A DNA stretch of 64,000 nucleotides, taken from positions 50,094,212 to 50,158,211 of the forward strand of contig QVOM02000112.1 in the NCBI GenBank assembly GCA_003586115.2, read 5' to 3'. Positions 34,801 to 44,960 of the stretch are shown one piece after another; the stretch's first letter is position 1; every line of letters begins with the position of its first letter. The notes under the pieces are model-generated. The model saw only the letters and a list, made by a program, of their open reading frames with translations, was not told the DNA's origin and searched no databases. The position numbers and the translations under genes are program-made. The stretch comes from Salvator merianae. Its lineage: Eukaryota > Chordata > Lepidosauria > Squamata > Teiidae.

Positions 34801-37800
34801 AGGCTTCATGTGTTTTTCATCTTTGCATATTTCTGCCCTAAATGCTCAGTAATGTGCTTGTTAAATGTGCAGAAAATGGCGAGAGTATTAGGCTGGAGAA
34901 ATGAAGGCAAGACCTATTATATCAGGGTGTGATGGACCTGGAGATCGTATCAGTTGGTTATTAACAACAATTTTAACACCCCTACAGAGGTATATACTAG
35001 CACACATAGGTAACATCAGTAAGGTATTGGAAGAGCTATATAAGATGGCCATTGAGAATGCATATATGGAGAGCTTTGATTTTGTAGCCTTGTATACTAA
35101 TGTTGGGAATGAAGCAGCCAAGTAAGCAGCCAGTAAGGCTGTTAAAAGAAAACTGGCACAAGGTACAGACAAGATACAGTAGGATGCTCCGTTCCAGAAT
35201 AAGCCATCCATCCCAAGTTGGGATGCATTGCTCCTGGCCTGGAACAAGGCCATTTGCATGGCCACCTTCTGGCCTACAACAAGGCCATCACTCTAGCTTT
35301 AGAGCTAGCATGGGGGGGAGGGGGCTCCAAATGCTCTGAAAGCCAGGAACAAAAGTTCCTGACCTTCAGAGTTTCCAGGGGGGGCATTTCAGTGGTGCAC
35401 CTTGTTGCACTGCTAAAATAGGTCCCCCATGATATACCAGAGCATGGAATTGTGCCATCCACACATCTCTAAAGTTTGGTATATCTACCAGTAGATTGGA
35501 CCAGGACACAGTACTAGGAAGGGGCATGGCCTTTCTGGTCTGCCTAAGGTGCAGATGAAAGAGGCCCAGAAGCAGACTAGGGTTTGGTCTACCATCCAAT
35601 GAGGAAAGGCCCATGGTTTGACAGTCAAAGAAGTAGCTTGGTTGATTAATGTACGTTTATATTGCAGTGTTTTCAGGTTTAAAGGGAGATACTATGTCCA
35701 AAAGTGTGAGTTGGTAATGGGTAACAGAATAGCACATTTACTGGCCATCTCCTATATGAATGAGATAGAGAAGAACTGTATTGATTCTGATGTAATACTG
35801 TGTAAGAGATACATTGATGATACAATAATTACACAAAATAAGGGACAATGATATAAGAAATGTGAAAAAAATGAACAACTTGAGCCAAAGTATCAAGATC
35901 ATTAGGGAGTGTCCAAATAAAGAAGAGTGATTACCATACCTGGATTTGGAAACAAGAGTGGAAACTAGGTAGTACAGGAAGCCTATCTTGTTAAAAGAGA
36001 CATCAGCACGCCCTAGGCAAGTTAAAGAAACTAGTTCAAAATATGATTCAGAGAGTAGAATGGATGTCGTCAGATAAAGAAAGCAAAGAAGAGGTGGAAA
36101 CCTTAATTAAGGCCAATGAGTATATATTGCCACTGAAAACCAGGGCTGTAGAAACTCAGTGGAAATTCCCAAAAGGATTACCAACTTTGAAAATATATTT
36201 CAGATTGGCTGACCAAACAAGGTTAAAAGGACAAAGTATTAAAGCTAATATGGTACATGCAGCCCCTATGACATTAAGATAACATCTGGTAAGATTTCAC
36301 CTTTATGATAAGATATGTGGGGAGGAGACACTGTATAACAACAAAGAAAGGATATGTGGAATGAAGGCAGTTGTTCATCGGATTGGTTGTTTGGAGTGTG
36401 ATTCGTTTTATATAGAAGAAACAAGGAGGCCACTGAAGAAGAGATATAATGAACTTTAGGCAGATATGCAGCACTCCAGGAGTAGATCCAAACCACAGGC
36501 CACATATGTGAAATATAAACATTAAAGTAGAATGGTGCAGACCCAGGTAACAGTATTAGCAGTGGAAAGGAATATACAAAGGCAAAAAATATGTGAAGTC
36601 CTGTATATTGAGTCACTAAAACCTAATATCACAGAAGAAAAGAAAGAAGTAATCAAAGATATCAGCATAAAGAAGCATAAAAATCTCAAGATGATCCTGC
36701 GATTGCCTCATGCCTGGCAGATGTAGCAAACAATTGTAGTCTTATTCCTTTAACTGGAATGCCAGGAGCTGCCAAAATAAAGTCAAATTGTATAACTGCA
36801 AAGGGAACCAAACATCTGCCCCACTTTCATTGTTATTTTTCATATGCTTGAGTGGCTTCCTGTTGTATGATTCAACTTTATTTTGGAAACTCCCAGCAGG
36901 TGTCCATGTGAAGGGAGCAATTAGGGGAAACTCAGCATTGTTGCTAGATTTCTCTTAATAGTAACTTCACAAGATATCAGCTCGCTATCCCAGAGCTGTA
37001 TGGGAAATGCTGCAGTCGCATCTGGCATTCCCAGTATAGTACCGGGAGAATCGCAGGTTTTAGCCTGGCTCTGGAGTCACTCTTGAGTTAGTAGGAGTTA
37101 AGAGATAAGAAGGATATTTCACTTTCAACAGTACTATAAAGTAAGTTTAAATTGATTACAGCTGCTGAAGGATAACGACAAAAAAAGACAGCATTTGAAC
37201 ACTGAAAATGTCTTATCAGATTTTGTACATGGCAGTGAGTCTCATATTGTTTTGTACTGTTTCATTTGGTTGTGCAATAAAAAAAGTTAGAATTAAACAA
37301 AAGGTTCTGGGAAAATGTGCATTGCATCACCTACATATCAACCTTGAAAGGCAGTTTAGAGATGGTTCATAGGTTGGATCATTTCCACATCAGTCTGCCC
37401 TTCCCCCAAACATCCTAGGCTAGAAAAAGTGGATTAGAGATGAAATGATAACATGAGTGCCATATTTCTCCATCTCTAAGGTGCTTTAGAGCCACTGTTT
37501 TGTTTTCTGTGAACTCAGCCAAAGTCTCAGGCAGAATGGCCTGTGTCAGGTAGCAGACACCAGAAAATCCTGTTCCATGAAATCCTGTAGAACTATTGAT
37601 AGTCAGGATAAATTGTACCAAGCTAGATGAACAAAGCTGTGAATTGTATGAAGATGCTGTACTGTACCTTCTGGTTTTTCACTAAGGACGATTCTGCACT
37701 GCCTTGTATACCGGACCAGAAAATCTACTAGAAGCTTCCCTTCCACATAATATTACAATCTAAGGTAGGGACCCCCTGTTAGACAACACCGGCATGCAGA

Positions 37801-38908
37801 AGGGAGACTCCTGGTAACCTGCCAGTGCAGAATTGCTGGTCTGGTATACCTGCCAGTGCAGAATTGTCCTAGGACACGGGGAGTTAACTCTTTGCGCATA
37901 CATGTCCCCTCAGTCACCACATAATCAGACTGGCAGTTAGAGAACTGAAACTCTCCACTCTGTTTTTTCATATCCATAGTATCACCCAAAAAAGGAGATT
38001 AGTTAACACAGAAATGATGGAAATATTTCACCCTTCCCTATTTTTCCTCCTACAGCCAATTACAGCAAACCAGTCCTAACACGTTCTGTGAAACCTGAAG
38101 GGGAAATGACAATTATTTGCAATTCCAGCGGTGGATATCCACGCCAAAAGATATATTGGCTAAATCGAACTGACAACAGCCTATTGAATGCAACAGAAGA
38201 ATTCACCAGAGAACCTGACGGAATGTTCACTGTTTCCAGTAGATTAACAATCAGAGCATCTTCTGATGCTCAGTTAGAATGCATAGTTGAAAATGAGCAG
38301 CTGCATCAGAAACTGACTGCCACCAGTGAGTGAACCACATTTTAAAAATATATATGGAACGGCATGTTCCGTTCATTATTTGTGAAGTAAATTGAAGATC
38401 TTGGAATCTATGTAAATCAGAGAGGATGTGAAAGTTTCCAATTTAAACCCAATTTCTGTAAGAAGCCATAGGAGCTGTATATCATGCTGGAGGTACTTTG
38501 CAGCAAAATAATTGATAGTTGAAACTGGAATGCTGGAATGTGTGGTTTGCTGCTTACTCATGGAGGATGTTCCTTTAAGTTACTTAGCAATGCTTCCAAT
38601 TCAGCCATGTTGCATAGATAAGCAGTTTTAAAATGTCTTAGGAAATAGAGGCGGGTGGATAGACGCAACCATTTTGTCATGTATCTGTGTTCAGCCTTGT
38701 AAACATGTAAATGCGGAACTCCGTACCTTGTGTTGTCTGAGAGGCAGTCTTACATAATCATTCTCTCCTGTTCCCTTTTGTATTGTTCCTTTTTAGTTGA
38801 CATGAGCAGTGTTACAAGCAGTCTGATCAGTCACAGCCCATCTATGATTTGGACCCCTACTGTAGTTGGCACTGTAATATTTCTGTCTTGGTGGAACAAC
38901 ATATACTG
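23766..38908 (+). CDS. ICOSLG: ICOS ligand (B7-H2), five exons through the transmembrane segment
   Basis: Exons 23766-23788, 28688-28728, 33246-33590, 38056-38325 and 38797-38908 join in frame (791 nt, 263 complete codons). The order is signal peptide, IgV, IgC, transmembrane segment, as in B7 family ligands. Both Ig exons are symmetrical phase 1-1, the rule for Ig domains. The IgV part has RFVLNDFRIQWQ, like human ICOSLG. The IgC part has GGYPRQKIYWLNRTDNSLLN, very close to the GYPRPNVYWINKTDNSLL stretch of human ICOSLG, which separates it from CD80, CD86 and PD-L1. Several N-glycosylation sequons are present (NET, NLS, NRT, NYS, NSS, NAT). The protein sits on antigen-presenting cells and binds ICOS on T cells. 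It follows DNMT3L in the same orientation. The cytoplasmic tail exons after 38908 are uncertain; candidates are listed separately. Confidence 0.9.
25189..25984 (+). mobile_element. TIR element family H, copy 2 (ICOSLG intron 1)
   Basis: Ends GGCCGTGGTCACACC and GGTGTGACCGCAGCC, with CTA on both sides (25186-25188, 25985-25987). It matches copy 1 at 21602 in inverse orientation, for example TTTCCGGTTTTTCCGAGGAG against the complement near 22360. It contains the long poly-A run at 25698-25801. Confidence 0.88.
25698..25801. repeat. Poly-A run of about 100 bases
   Basis: A tract of A with one CC interruption near 25719, inside TIR element copy 2. The long Lys or Phe runs in the overlapping frames are artefacts of it. 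Such a run is prone to assembly length errors. Confidence 0.9.
26000..27875. other. ICOSLG intron 1, largely unrecognised
   Basis: It holds an L2-like tail (TCAAGTATAGGGCGGGATAAAAACACAAATTAATTAAT, about 27037-27075). No exon with clear homology was found. Confidence 0.45.
27876..28285. mobile_element. MITE family B
   Basis: Ends GGGCCTTTTTACACTTTCCG and AAAGTGTGAAAAGGTCC are inverted. The inside shares TTAGAATGGGATAATTATCC and the GGAGCATGATTTTGTGCTCC palindrome with other copies. Confidence 0.8.
28688..28728 (+). CDS. ICOSLG: ICOSLG exon 2 (hydrophobic core of signal peptide)
   Basis: This 41-nt exon lies between TTTGTTTTAG and the donor GTTG|GTAAGT. It completes Arg and adds IGFVVLVLWVQRV, followed by a split Ala codon. 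The phases (2 in, 1 out) fit both neighbours exactly. Confidence 0.8.
28896..29034. mobile_element. 139-bp hairpin MITE, 167 bp past ICOSLG exon 2
   Basis: GGCTACATCCAGAGCATCAC and CTTATTTATTCCACTATATTTG are mirrored by CAAATATAGTGGAATAAATAAG and GTAGACATC-type ends. TGA stands on both sides (28893-28895, 29035-29037). The whole unit can fold into one hairpin. Confidence 0.85.
29746..29985 (-). mobile_element. CR1-like LINE 3' end
   Basis: The text GGACCACTGGCCCATCTAGCC...GTTCTCACAATAGCCAAATAG...CCCACCAGTAGGAAATGAG is the complement of a squamate CR1 3' UTR. Confidence 0.75.
30060..30285 (+). mobile_element. CR1-like LINE 3' end
   Basis: AAGGCCATTTGCAGGGAATCGAGAGCAGG is followed by GAACTAGATGGACTGTGGCCC and CCAGCAGGGTTCTTCTTATG, the normal CR1 end. 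It lies head to head with the - strand piece at 29746-29985. The same AAGGCCATTTGCAGGGA-GAGAGCAGG text recurs at 62700-62750. Confidence 0.75.
30812..31130. mobile_element. MITE family B
   Basis: Starts GGGCCTTTTCGTACTTTGCACTAGCGAGTGTC. It has GGAGCACAAATTAGTGCTCC and CTTTACCAGGAGCTGATAGCCAGCTCTTGGTAAAG palindromes. Confidence 0.75.
31131..31935. other. ICOSLG intron 2, unrecognised; two open frames
   Basis: Frames at 31268-31513 and 31628-31924 are 81 and 98 codons long on the + strand. Neither shows a domain, and no splice sites place them in ICOSLG. I see no function. Confidence 0.3.
31960..32400. mobile_element. TIR element family E
   Basis: Contains CTTGCAAAATACCTGTATCGAGG and its inverted partner TATTTTGCAAGAGGAA, plus TGCTGGGTTTTTCGTAATAGCAA at one end. 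Related to 57940-58400. Confidence 0.55.
33246..33590 (+). CDS. ICOSLG: ICOSLG exon 3: IgV domain
   Basis: 345 nt, phase 1-1, from TTCTTCATAG to GCAG|GTGAGG. The domain starts NETVTGIIGSSVNLSC. Core cysteines are in NLSC and in DEFTYIC, with the B-strand Cys and the framework Trp of IQWQ between them. SGRLEQGDFTLRLSHI is the usual D-E strand pattern of B7 IgV domains. Two extra cysteines (SHCY and NQCED) could form an additional disulphide. The front face of this domain binds ICOS in mammals. Confidence 0.93.
33716..33889. mobile_element. MITE family A
   Basis: GCCCTTTCTGCAGTGGGCCTTATTCCAGATTATATCCC is mirrored by GGGATATAATCAGAAATAAGGACCAGTGCAAAAAGAGCC. The arms also share GGGACCTGCTGTCCACATGCTAGTGCAGA. 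Confidence 0.85.
34890..36720 (+). mobile_element. Penelope-like element remnant: reverse transcriptase plus GIY-YIG endonuclease
   Basis: In the ICOSLG IgV-IgC intron, sense strand. The RT part reads ARPIISGCDGPGDRISW and then FDFVALYTNVG (to about 35115), typical of Penelope-like elements. It resumes at about 35665 with FRFKGRYYVQKCELVMGNRI and KRYIDDTIIT, where YIDD is the catalytic box. From about 36380 follows GCLECDSFYIEETRRPLKKR, the Cys-x-x-Cys plus GIY-YIG-like nuclease end. Frameshifts and stops break it, and a family C transposon (35183-35603) is inserted. It is non-functional as it stands. Confidence 0.82.
35183..35603. mobile_element. TIR element family C nested in the Penelope-like element
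   Basis: It carries AACAAAAGTTCCTGACCTTCAGAG, AATAGGTCCCCCATGATATACCAG and ends near GAGGAAAGGCCC. Penelope coding sense continues on both sides. Confidence 0.65.
36930..37080. mobile_element. TIR element remnant (family D/E type)
   Basis: CAGCATTGTTGCTAGATTTCTCTTAATAGTAAC and ACCGGGAGAATCGCAGGTTTTA resemble the ends near 32330 and 58340. Confidence 0.4.
37330..37520. mobile_element. MITE family F
   Basis: Contains CACATCAGTCTGCCCTTCCCCC, then CTAGAAAAAGTGGATTAGAGA and a CTCTAAGGTGCTTTAGAGCCAC partner. Three more copies are at 43204, 57385 and 63640. Confidence 0.65.
38056..38325 (+). CDS. ICOSLG: ICOSLG exon 4: IgC domain
   Basis: 270 nt, phase 1-1, from TCCTACAG to ACCA|GTGAGT. It reads ANYSKPVLTRSVKP, then MTIICNSSGGYPRQKIYW, LNRTDNSLLN and a final DAQLECIVEN. 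The cysteines of TIIC and LEC form the Ig disulphide. The GYPR...YW and NRTDNSLL stretch is the strongest evidence for ICOSLG rather than another B7 ligand. Confidence 0.93.
38797..38908 (+). CDS. ICOSLG: ICOSLG exon 5: stalk and transmembrane segment
   Basis: 112 nt, from CCTTTTTAG to ACTG|GTAAGT, leaving phase 2. It encodes a Ser-rich stalk (IDMSSVTSSLISHSPS) and MIWTPTVVGTVIFLSWW, a short membrane segment, then NNIY. The hydrophobic run is only about 17-18 residues, shorter than the human one. Confidence 0.8.
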
Positions 38909-39015
38909 GTAAGTATAAATACATAGGAATTAGCAAGGTTAAACACAAACATGTATCAGGATGGCAGGGTAGAGTTCAGTTGAAAGCCTTAGTTTTGTCT
39001 CTCCACTGGTTACCT

Positions 39016-39290
39016 GAGAGTGGCTGTAGCTAAGTGGTAGAGCAAACAGCCTGGAAAGCAGAGGGTTGCTGGTTCAATCCTCAGTCTCTCCTTGGAAGCA
39101 GGCAATGGCAAACCCCTTCTGAATCTCTGCCAAGAAAACTATATAGAAGCGTCCATCCAGTCAACCTGGAGTCAGCCTACATTGTGCACTTTGTTCCAGT
39201 TCGACCAAATCAACTGTGTCTTTTTGTCATTTTGCTCTTGCACATCCCTTGCCTTGATTCCTGATCCATAAGCCATGCCTGGCATATATA
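39016..39290 (+). mobile_element. tRNA-derived SINE
   Basis: TGGCTGTAGCTAAGTGGTAGAGC is an A-box region and GGTTCAATCC a B box. A second, degenerate copy of the same family lies at 53605-53800. Confidence 0.75.
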
Positions 39291-39309
39291 AATAAAAAGC
39301 TATGCCCAA

Positions 39310-40044
39310 AAATGTTGGCATAAATATAATGAGAAAAGGTACCTTTATACATAAGTGGTGGGGATGTGAAAGAGTTCAGGAATTTGGGGATAAGATAGCT
39401 ACATAAATAAATAAAATATTGGGAAGAAACAATATTTGGACTAAGGAAATGGGTATATTACAAAGATTTAATGTACAAGGAGTTAGAAAAGAGGATGAAT
39501 GTTTCACTAAACAACTGATAATAACCACTCAGGCAGCCATTGCAAATGGGTGAAAGGAGGCAAGTATATGGGATATGAATAAATGGTATCACTATCTAGC
39601 AGAACAAGTAATTTTTGATTTTGCTAGAGAAAGAAAAGTTATATATAATGGACCAATAATAAGCATGGCTTGGAAAAACGGGGGGAAATTGATGAATTAT
39701 GATGATTCAAAATAAGGGGAACAGGGAAATAAAAGATGCCATTAAAGTGGTCTTCCAACTGATTGGAAGTGGGTTTTAGGTATTAAGATATTGATCCATT
39801 GCCCAAGAGACATATTATTAGAATTAATATGGGAATGGAAGAATGTTGAATATATGATTTTCAACTAAGGTGGTATGTTGTAAGTAATATAGATACAGAT
39901 AGAACGGTAAGAATTGTGTATTAAGATATTGTTTTCCTGCAATCCTATGTGTTATATTGATTATATGTTGATAATATTTAATACAATATATACATTTTTA
40001 AAAATTCGTAAGCCATGCTTGCTAAAAAAAAAAAAAAAAAAAAA
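39310..40044 (+). mobile_element. L1 LINE ORF2 3' part with poly-A tail
   Basis: The text translates, with breaks, to TFIHKWWGCERVQEF, LQRFNVQGVRKEDECFTKQL and FDFARERKVIYNGPIISMAW, typical of the C-terminal part of L1 ORF2. It is followed by A(21) at about 40024-40044. Confidence 0.65.
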
Positions 40045-40447
40045 GGAAGAGGGGGAATGGATGGATAATTATTCCACAACAATGGGAATGTTTTTTCTGA
40101 AATTACTGAGGCAGGGATGGTGTGTTATACAGGCATCTGAAATGGCTGACCTTATGGGCAATAGGGTGCTTGCCAGGATTGCACTGAAGTAACTTCCAAT
40201 GATTGCTAATAGGGTCTGCCATAGGCTACAGTTTATTTTTATTTAAGCACTGCTTCTCATTGAAAAACCTCAAAAACACTCAAAATGGTTAGGGGTTAGA
40301 GTCATGGGGAAAGCAACCAATCCTACAAGAAATGCCTGGGTGGTGAGCTATGTCTTTGGTAGGCATCTAAAAGCTGGCATCGTAAGATACCTCACAAATA
40401 TCAGAAAGGAGGAAATTCTGCAAGATATGTGCTACCATCTAGAAGGG

Positions 40448-40665
40448 GTTAGCTAAAGGCAGCAACAACTCGTCGCTTTAAGAACGAGTGTTCACATGTT
40501 GCTGGAAGGGGAGATCGCTGGCTGCGGGATCTCCATTTTACTGCAGCAGACCACTGCAAGACCTGCCCAGGAAGGGGGATGTTTTTGTGGCCAGTGTTCT
40601 CCCCTTCCAGAGACATGCGAACACCCATTCTTAAAGCGATGAGCCGTCACTGGCTAAAGGCCATT
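40448..40665. mobile_element. MITE family G
   Basis: ACTCGTCGCTTTAAGAACGAGTGTTC is mirrored by GAACACCCATTCTTAAAGCGATGAG. Confidence 0.75.
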
Positions 40666-40699
40666 ACAAGATGACATTCTGTTTTTTCCACACTTACTG

Positions 40700-41240
40700 A
40701 TGATCCAGTACAGTGCATGCCATAATCCTCTTCAGGGCCTCTTTCTTCCACACACAGGAATGGAACAAAGAGGTCCCAACCTCTGCTAATATGCTCTGTC
40801 CACATTGCACAGAGTGTAGACCAGACTAGGTGGCCCCAAATGGTTGCCTAGTCTGGGACACAGATAGATCTTTTTAAAAAGGTCTAGTGGCAGTCTAGCG
40901 GCTGCTAAACCAGGCCATGGAGATGTGCAAATGTGACATACTCCTTCATGTTCTGGTTCAACTGGGGACCAGCGGCAGCCCGTGGCTTTAAGGGTGGGTG
41001 TTAGTAACTGGCGGGAAGCGACCTGCTGCGACAGTACGAGGCCCCACAAACAGTGATCACCTGCTTCCGACCAGATACAAATACCCACCCTTAAAGCCAT
41101 GGGCCACTGCTGCTGGGGACCCATTTTGGCAGTGCATCCCACAGGGGCTCCAAGGCCAGGAACATTCATTCCTGGCCATCAGAAATGTCAGAGGCTGGCC
41201 CTAAATAAAAATGCCCCTATGGAGTGTCCCCACCCGAAAA
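40700..41240. mobile_element. TIR element family C with a nested family G MITE
   Basis: Family C flanks (GGGCCTCTTTCTTCCACACAC, AGGAACATTCATTCCTGGCC) surround a family G hairpin at about 40975-41115 (GTGGCTTTAAGGGTGGGTG ... ATACCCACCCTTAAAGCCATGGGCC). Confidence 0.65.
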
Positions 41241-41249
41241 CCTCTTTAG

Positions 41250-42310
41250 AGAATCTGGAAGGAAAGAGGAATGGTTAACATATGAACAGTTATTGAACTG
41301 GGATCTAGAAAAAGGAGTTTTAAAAACAAGAGATCAACTGCAAAGTAAGGGTTTTGAAATACAATGATTTATGTATGCATAAATTATAGATTGTTTTAAA
41401 TTAGATAAAAAGAATCTAAAATTTTAAGAAGAAAAACAGAAATGAGAAGAAGACTGGAAAAAAGGAGAAAGGGTTTGATCTCCACACTGTATGAGATACT
41501 ATTGAAATTTGAGACAGAATCAGAAAGAATGTATGTTGAAATGGGCTATGAATTTCCAATGCAATATCCAAATGGAACAGTGGAAGAAAATGCGGTTGAA
41601 GGATTTGAAATTTACACTGTGTTGTAACTTAAAAGAGATTTTTTAAAAAATGATATAGAGATGGCACCTTACCCTACACAGATTATCTAAAATATATAAG
41701 AATAAATCAAATAAGTATCGGAAATGTGGGGAAAAGAATGGAATGTATTATCATATGTGGTAGACATGCTCAAAAGTAAAAGCCTTTTTGGCTGCAGATA
41801 CATACTGAAATGCAAAAAATGTTAAAGATACAGATTCATTTTAAACCAGAAATCTTTTTATTGGCTTTGATATCTAAGGAATTGGAAAAATATAATGTTA
41901 TACTGCAATATATGGTTACGGCAGCTCAGCAATGGAAAATGCTGAAAATTCCATTGTTGGAAGATTGGATTATCAAACTGATGTGTTTTGCAGAAATGGA
42001 CAAACTGACAGATTTACTAAGAGATAAAACTACGTCAAACTTCATTAAGAACTGGCAACCTCTTATCGACTATCTACAGATATCTAGGAAGAAAGAACTA
42101 CCATTAGCAGGCTTTGAAGAATGATGGGTGACAAAGACACTGGGGCGCTAAACAATAAACAAGAGGAGTGGAACATTAAAGATACCAATCAATTGTTCAG
42201 AAGAAGATTGGAAGCTATTAATTAGTAGTAAATTATCAATTGTACCAATTGGTGTTTTCAGAATAACTGTATGTAATAATTAAAAAATTAATAAAAAATT
42301 AATTTTTTTA
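41250..42310 (+). mobile_element. L1 LINE ORF2 C-terminal fragment
   Basis: Frames at 41442 and 41810 carry L1 ORF2 character: ESERMYVEMGYEF, then (after GTGGTAGACATGC) FWLQIHTEMQKMLK, HFKPEIFLLALISKELEKYN and AAQQWKMLKIPLLEDW. An AT-rich tail ends it near 42310. Broken by stops. Confidence 0.75.
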
Positions 42311-42407
42311 AAAAAGGAAATGTTGAAGGCTGGCCCTGAATCTTGTGCAAACTTTGGGGCTGGAGCAGCAGCTGTCCCAGAACAGCTGTCCAAATGTAGA
42401 TGACGTT

Positions 42408-42587
42408 GGCCCTTTCTGTACTTGACCTTATTCCAGATTATATCTTGGAATAGGGATCTGCCATTTGCATGCTACTATAAACTATGGCAGGCCCCACCTG
42501 GGGCTTGCTATAATCTGCACCAGCATGTGGATAGTAGGTCCCTATTCTGGGATATAGTTCAGAAAAAAGCCAAGTGCAGAAAGGGTC
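42408..42587. mobile_element. MITE family A
   Basis: GGCCCTTTCTGTACTTGACCTTATTCCAGATTATATC mirrored by GGGATATAGTTCAGAAAAAAGCCAAGTGCAGAAAGGGTC. Confidence 0.8.
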
Positions 42588-42639
42588 ATTGTTCCGGGCC
42601 ATTGTTCTGCTCCAGCTGATCTGGTCCCACTGGAGTGAT

Positions 42640-43900
42640 CCACTGAATGGTAAGAGTGGATATGCCTCTATATTGCACAGGACTCAACAGTAGGACCTCC
42701 TCAGATCATCTCAGGAGTCTTTGAGGCTTGTAGTGAGGAAGGAGTTCTTGGTCCCATGGTTTTAGGGCCTTATAAGCCAAGTATAAAGCCTTGAAACTGG
42801 CCTGTTAGCTAACTAGCAGTTGGTATACTGACTTAAACACAGGTATGATGTAAGCTCAAGCAGGCAACCTGCTCAACAACCTGGTTACTACATTTTGAAC
42901 TAGCTGCACCTTCCTCTGCAGTAGATGCAAGACTAGTGCCACACAGAGCACACTACAGTAGTCTACGTGTGAGGTTACCAGGGCATGAGCATACTAGTAT
43001 CTGCTGCTGCTGCTGCTGCTTCTAGGCAGTCCTGGCCACGGAGGTCACCTGAACCTCCATGAACAGAGATGACTCAAGAAGCACCCCCAGATTATGTACC
43101 TTTTCTGTCTGTGACCATACAAGCCCATTTAGGGCAGGCAAGTATTTGAATCTTGCTACTTTCTACCCATAGAATCTCTTTCTTGTCAGGATTCAGCTTT
43201 AGGCTGTGATCAGGCGCAACAAAAAAAAAGCATCTCTGAGGTGGCTCAAAGATGGCTTCAAGGTGGGATTGTTCACACACCAGTCTGCCCCTCCCCCCTC
43301 TCATGAACCTTCTATGCTAGAAAAGGTGGATTAGAGAAGACTTGGGAATTTGAGGGCCACACATTATCTCTATGAGACGCCTCCGAGTCACCCCTTTTGT
43401 TATGTCTGAACACAGCCTCAGTTTATTGGCCCTCATCAGCCCACTCAGGACACTCAACAGCCTTTCCTGGTTGAGATGTTATGGAGAAATAAAGCTGAGT
43501 ATCACCAGCATATTAATGGCATCAAGCTTCAAAACCTACCTCCTTCAATGTTTTGTGAGCATCGTTCTATATTTTAATTAAGAACTTATATCCCACCCTT
43601 TACCTGAAGGTCCCAGGGCAGATCACAATAAAAAGATAAAATATATAAGATGATTTAAAATGTATTTACGATATAATGCAGTCTCCCTCCCTCCCTGGTA
43701 GGACAGCACTCAGAGGAAGCTAAACATCAAAGGCCTGGGTGAAGAAGTATGTTCTAAGCAAAACCATATAATGTTGGTGCCTGGTGAACTTCCAGAGGGA
43801 GGCTGCTCTAGAGTCTGGGGGCCACCACAGAAAAGGCTCCGAGAGAGATGAGAGAAGAAGGGTTGTATATTAAATACATATTAAGAATACTTTATATATT
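42640..43900 (-). mobile_element. L2-like LINE 3' region, split by a family F MITE
   Basis: On the - strand, GGCCACCACAGAAAAGG at 43820 corresponds to the AGTGGTGGCCCCCAGACTGTGG part of the + copy at 46560, and TATCCCACCCTTTACCTGAAGGTCCCAGGGCAG is its 3' tail. The segment 42640-43200 (ACTACAGTAGTCTACGTGTGAGG, TTTTGAACTAGCTGCACCTTCCTC) is LINE-like sequence further upstream on that strand. The MITE at 43204-43415 splits the copy. Confidence 0.6.
43204..43415. mobile_element. MITE family F
   Basis: TIR-like ends GGCTGTGATCAGGC and GTTATGTCTGAACACAGCC; the inside has CACACCAGTCTGCCCCTCCCC and CTCTGAGGTGGCTCAAAG. Confidence 0.75.
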
Positions 43901-44960
43901 TTGTCTTTTTTTATTGTGGCCTACCCTGGAACCTGTCAGTGAAGGGCGGGATATAAATTCTTAAATCAATCAATAAACTACAAGAAAGCCTGTCCTTGAG
44001 ATTTTGGTGCTAGGCAGGTCTATATGGGAGAAGATGCTCCTTCAGGGTCTGAGCCATTTATAGACATGTTGTTTGCAGCAGCATATTTAAGCACTTAAAT
44101 ATGCCTTATCTAATGGGAAAAAAATGTATGTGTGATCCAAGCACAAATAGCCAATTATGGTCCTGGCGTGAAAGAACACAAAACAAAGTGGTAAATATTG
44201 TTATGTGACTTCGCTTTAAAACAGCCCACCATATGTCAGGAGACTCCTCTCTGGTCAGCTGCTTTCTCAAGAAATAAAATTATTTAGGTATTTATTTTTT
44301 TAAAGAAGCAAAAAATCTTTCAGGACAACAGTTTATTTTCCAACTTCCAGTGAGCCTTCCAAACCACTGCGTTTCTTCTTGGGGTGCACCTTAATGTGCT
44401 GTTCAGCAGCCTTCTTCACACTGGAATGCAGGCTACATCTCTGCTTACCGAAACAGTGAATCCTTGGCATCCCAAGAAGGCACCCACTGCTGCTCAGTCT
44501 CCCTTCTCAGCAGCAGCAGGAGCCTTGGAAGCAATTGCATGGGCCACTTCCAAGCACAATCCTTTGTGGAGGGGCTGCTGTTGCAGGATGGTCCCTTTCC
44601 ACCCTGCATGAAGGCACCTCGGAAAACGGTGCTTCCTTGTTCCAAAATGGGGACAAAGAGGACATCTCCCCCCCCATCTGCCCCAAACTAACCTTCTCCA
44701 CTGGAAGTGAACAGAGACACAGGGCAGATCTCTTCAGCCGAGTCACAGCTGTAAATAAGAACAGCTTTGGGGGTGCTGTGCACAAGTGCTTTTCTTTTTG
44801 CCGTGGATTCTATGAGTTTTCAATCACACTACAGTTATAAACATCATAACCTACTGCATTCCCTTGTCCTAATATTCTATCTTGGATTTCCAGTTTTTCC
44901 TGTGCCTTTATGACAATATAAGCAGCTATTTGTCTCTTCTTTGGCATAGGGAAGCTATCC

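Noticed and set aside
39016..39090. A tRNA gene
   Set aside because: A and B boxes are present, but the sequence does not fold as a full tRNA and continues into a SINE body; a second copy exists at 53605.
44340..44840. Possible retrocopy of a basic-protein mRNA on the - strand (VKKAAEQHIKVHPKKKRS)
   Set aside because: I could not match it to a gene family, and the frames around it are broken. A BLASTX search would decide.
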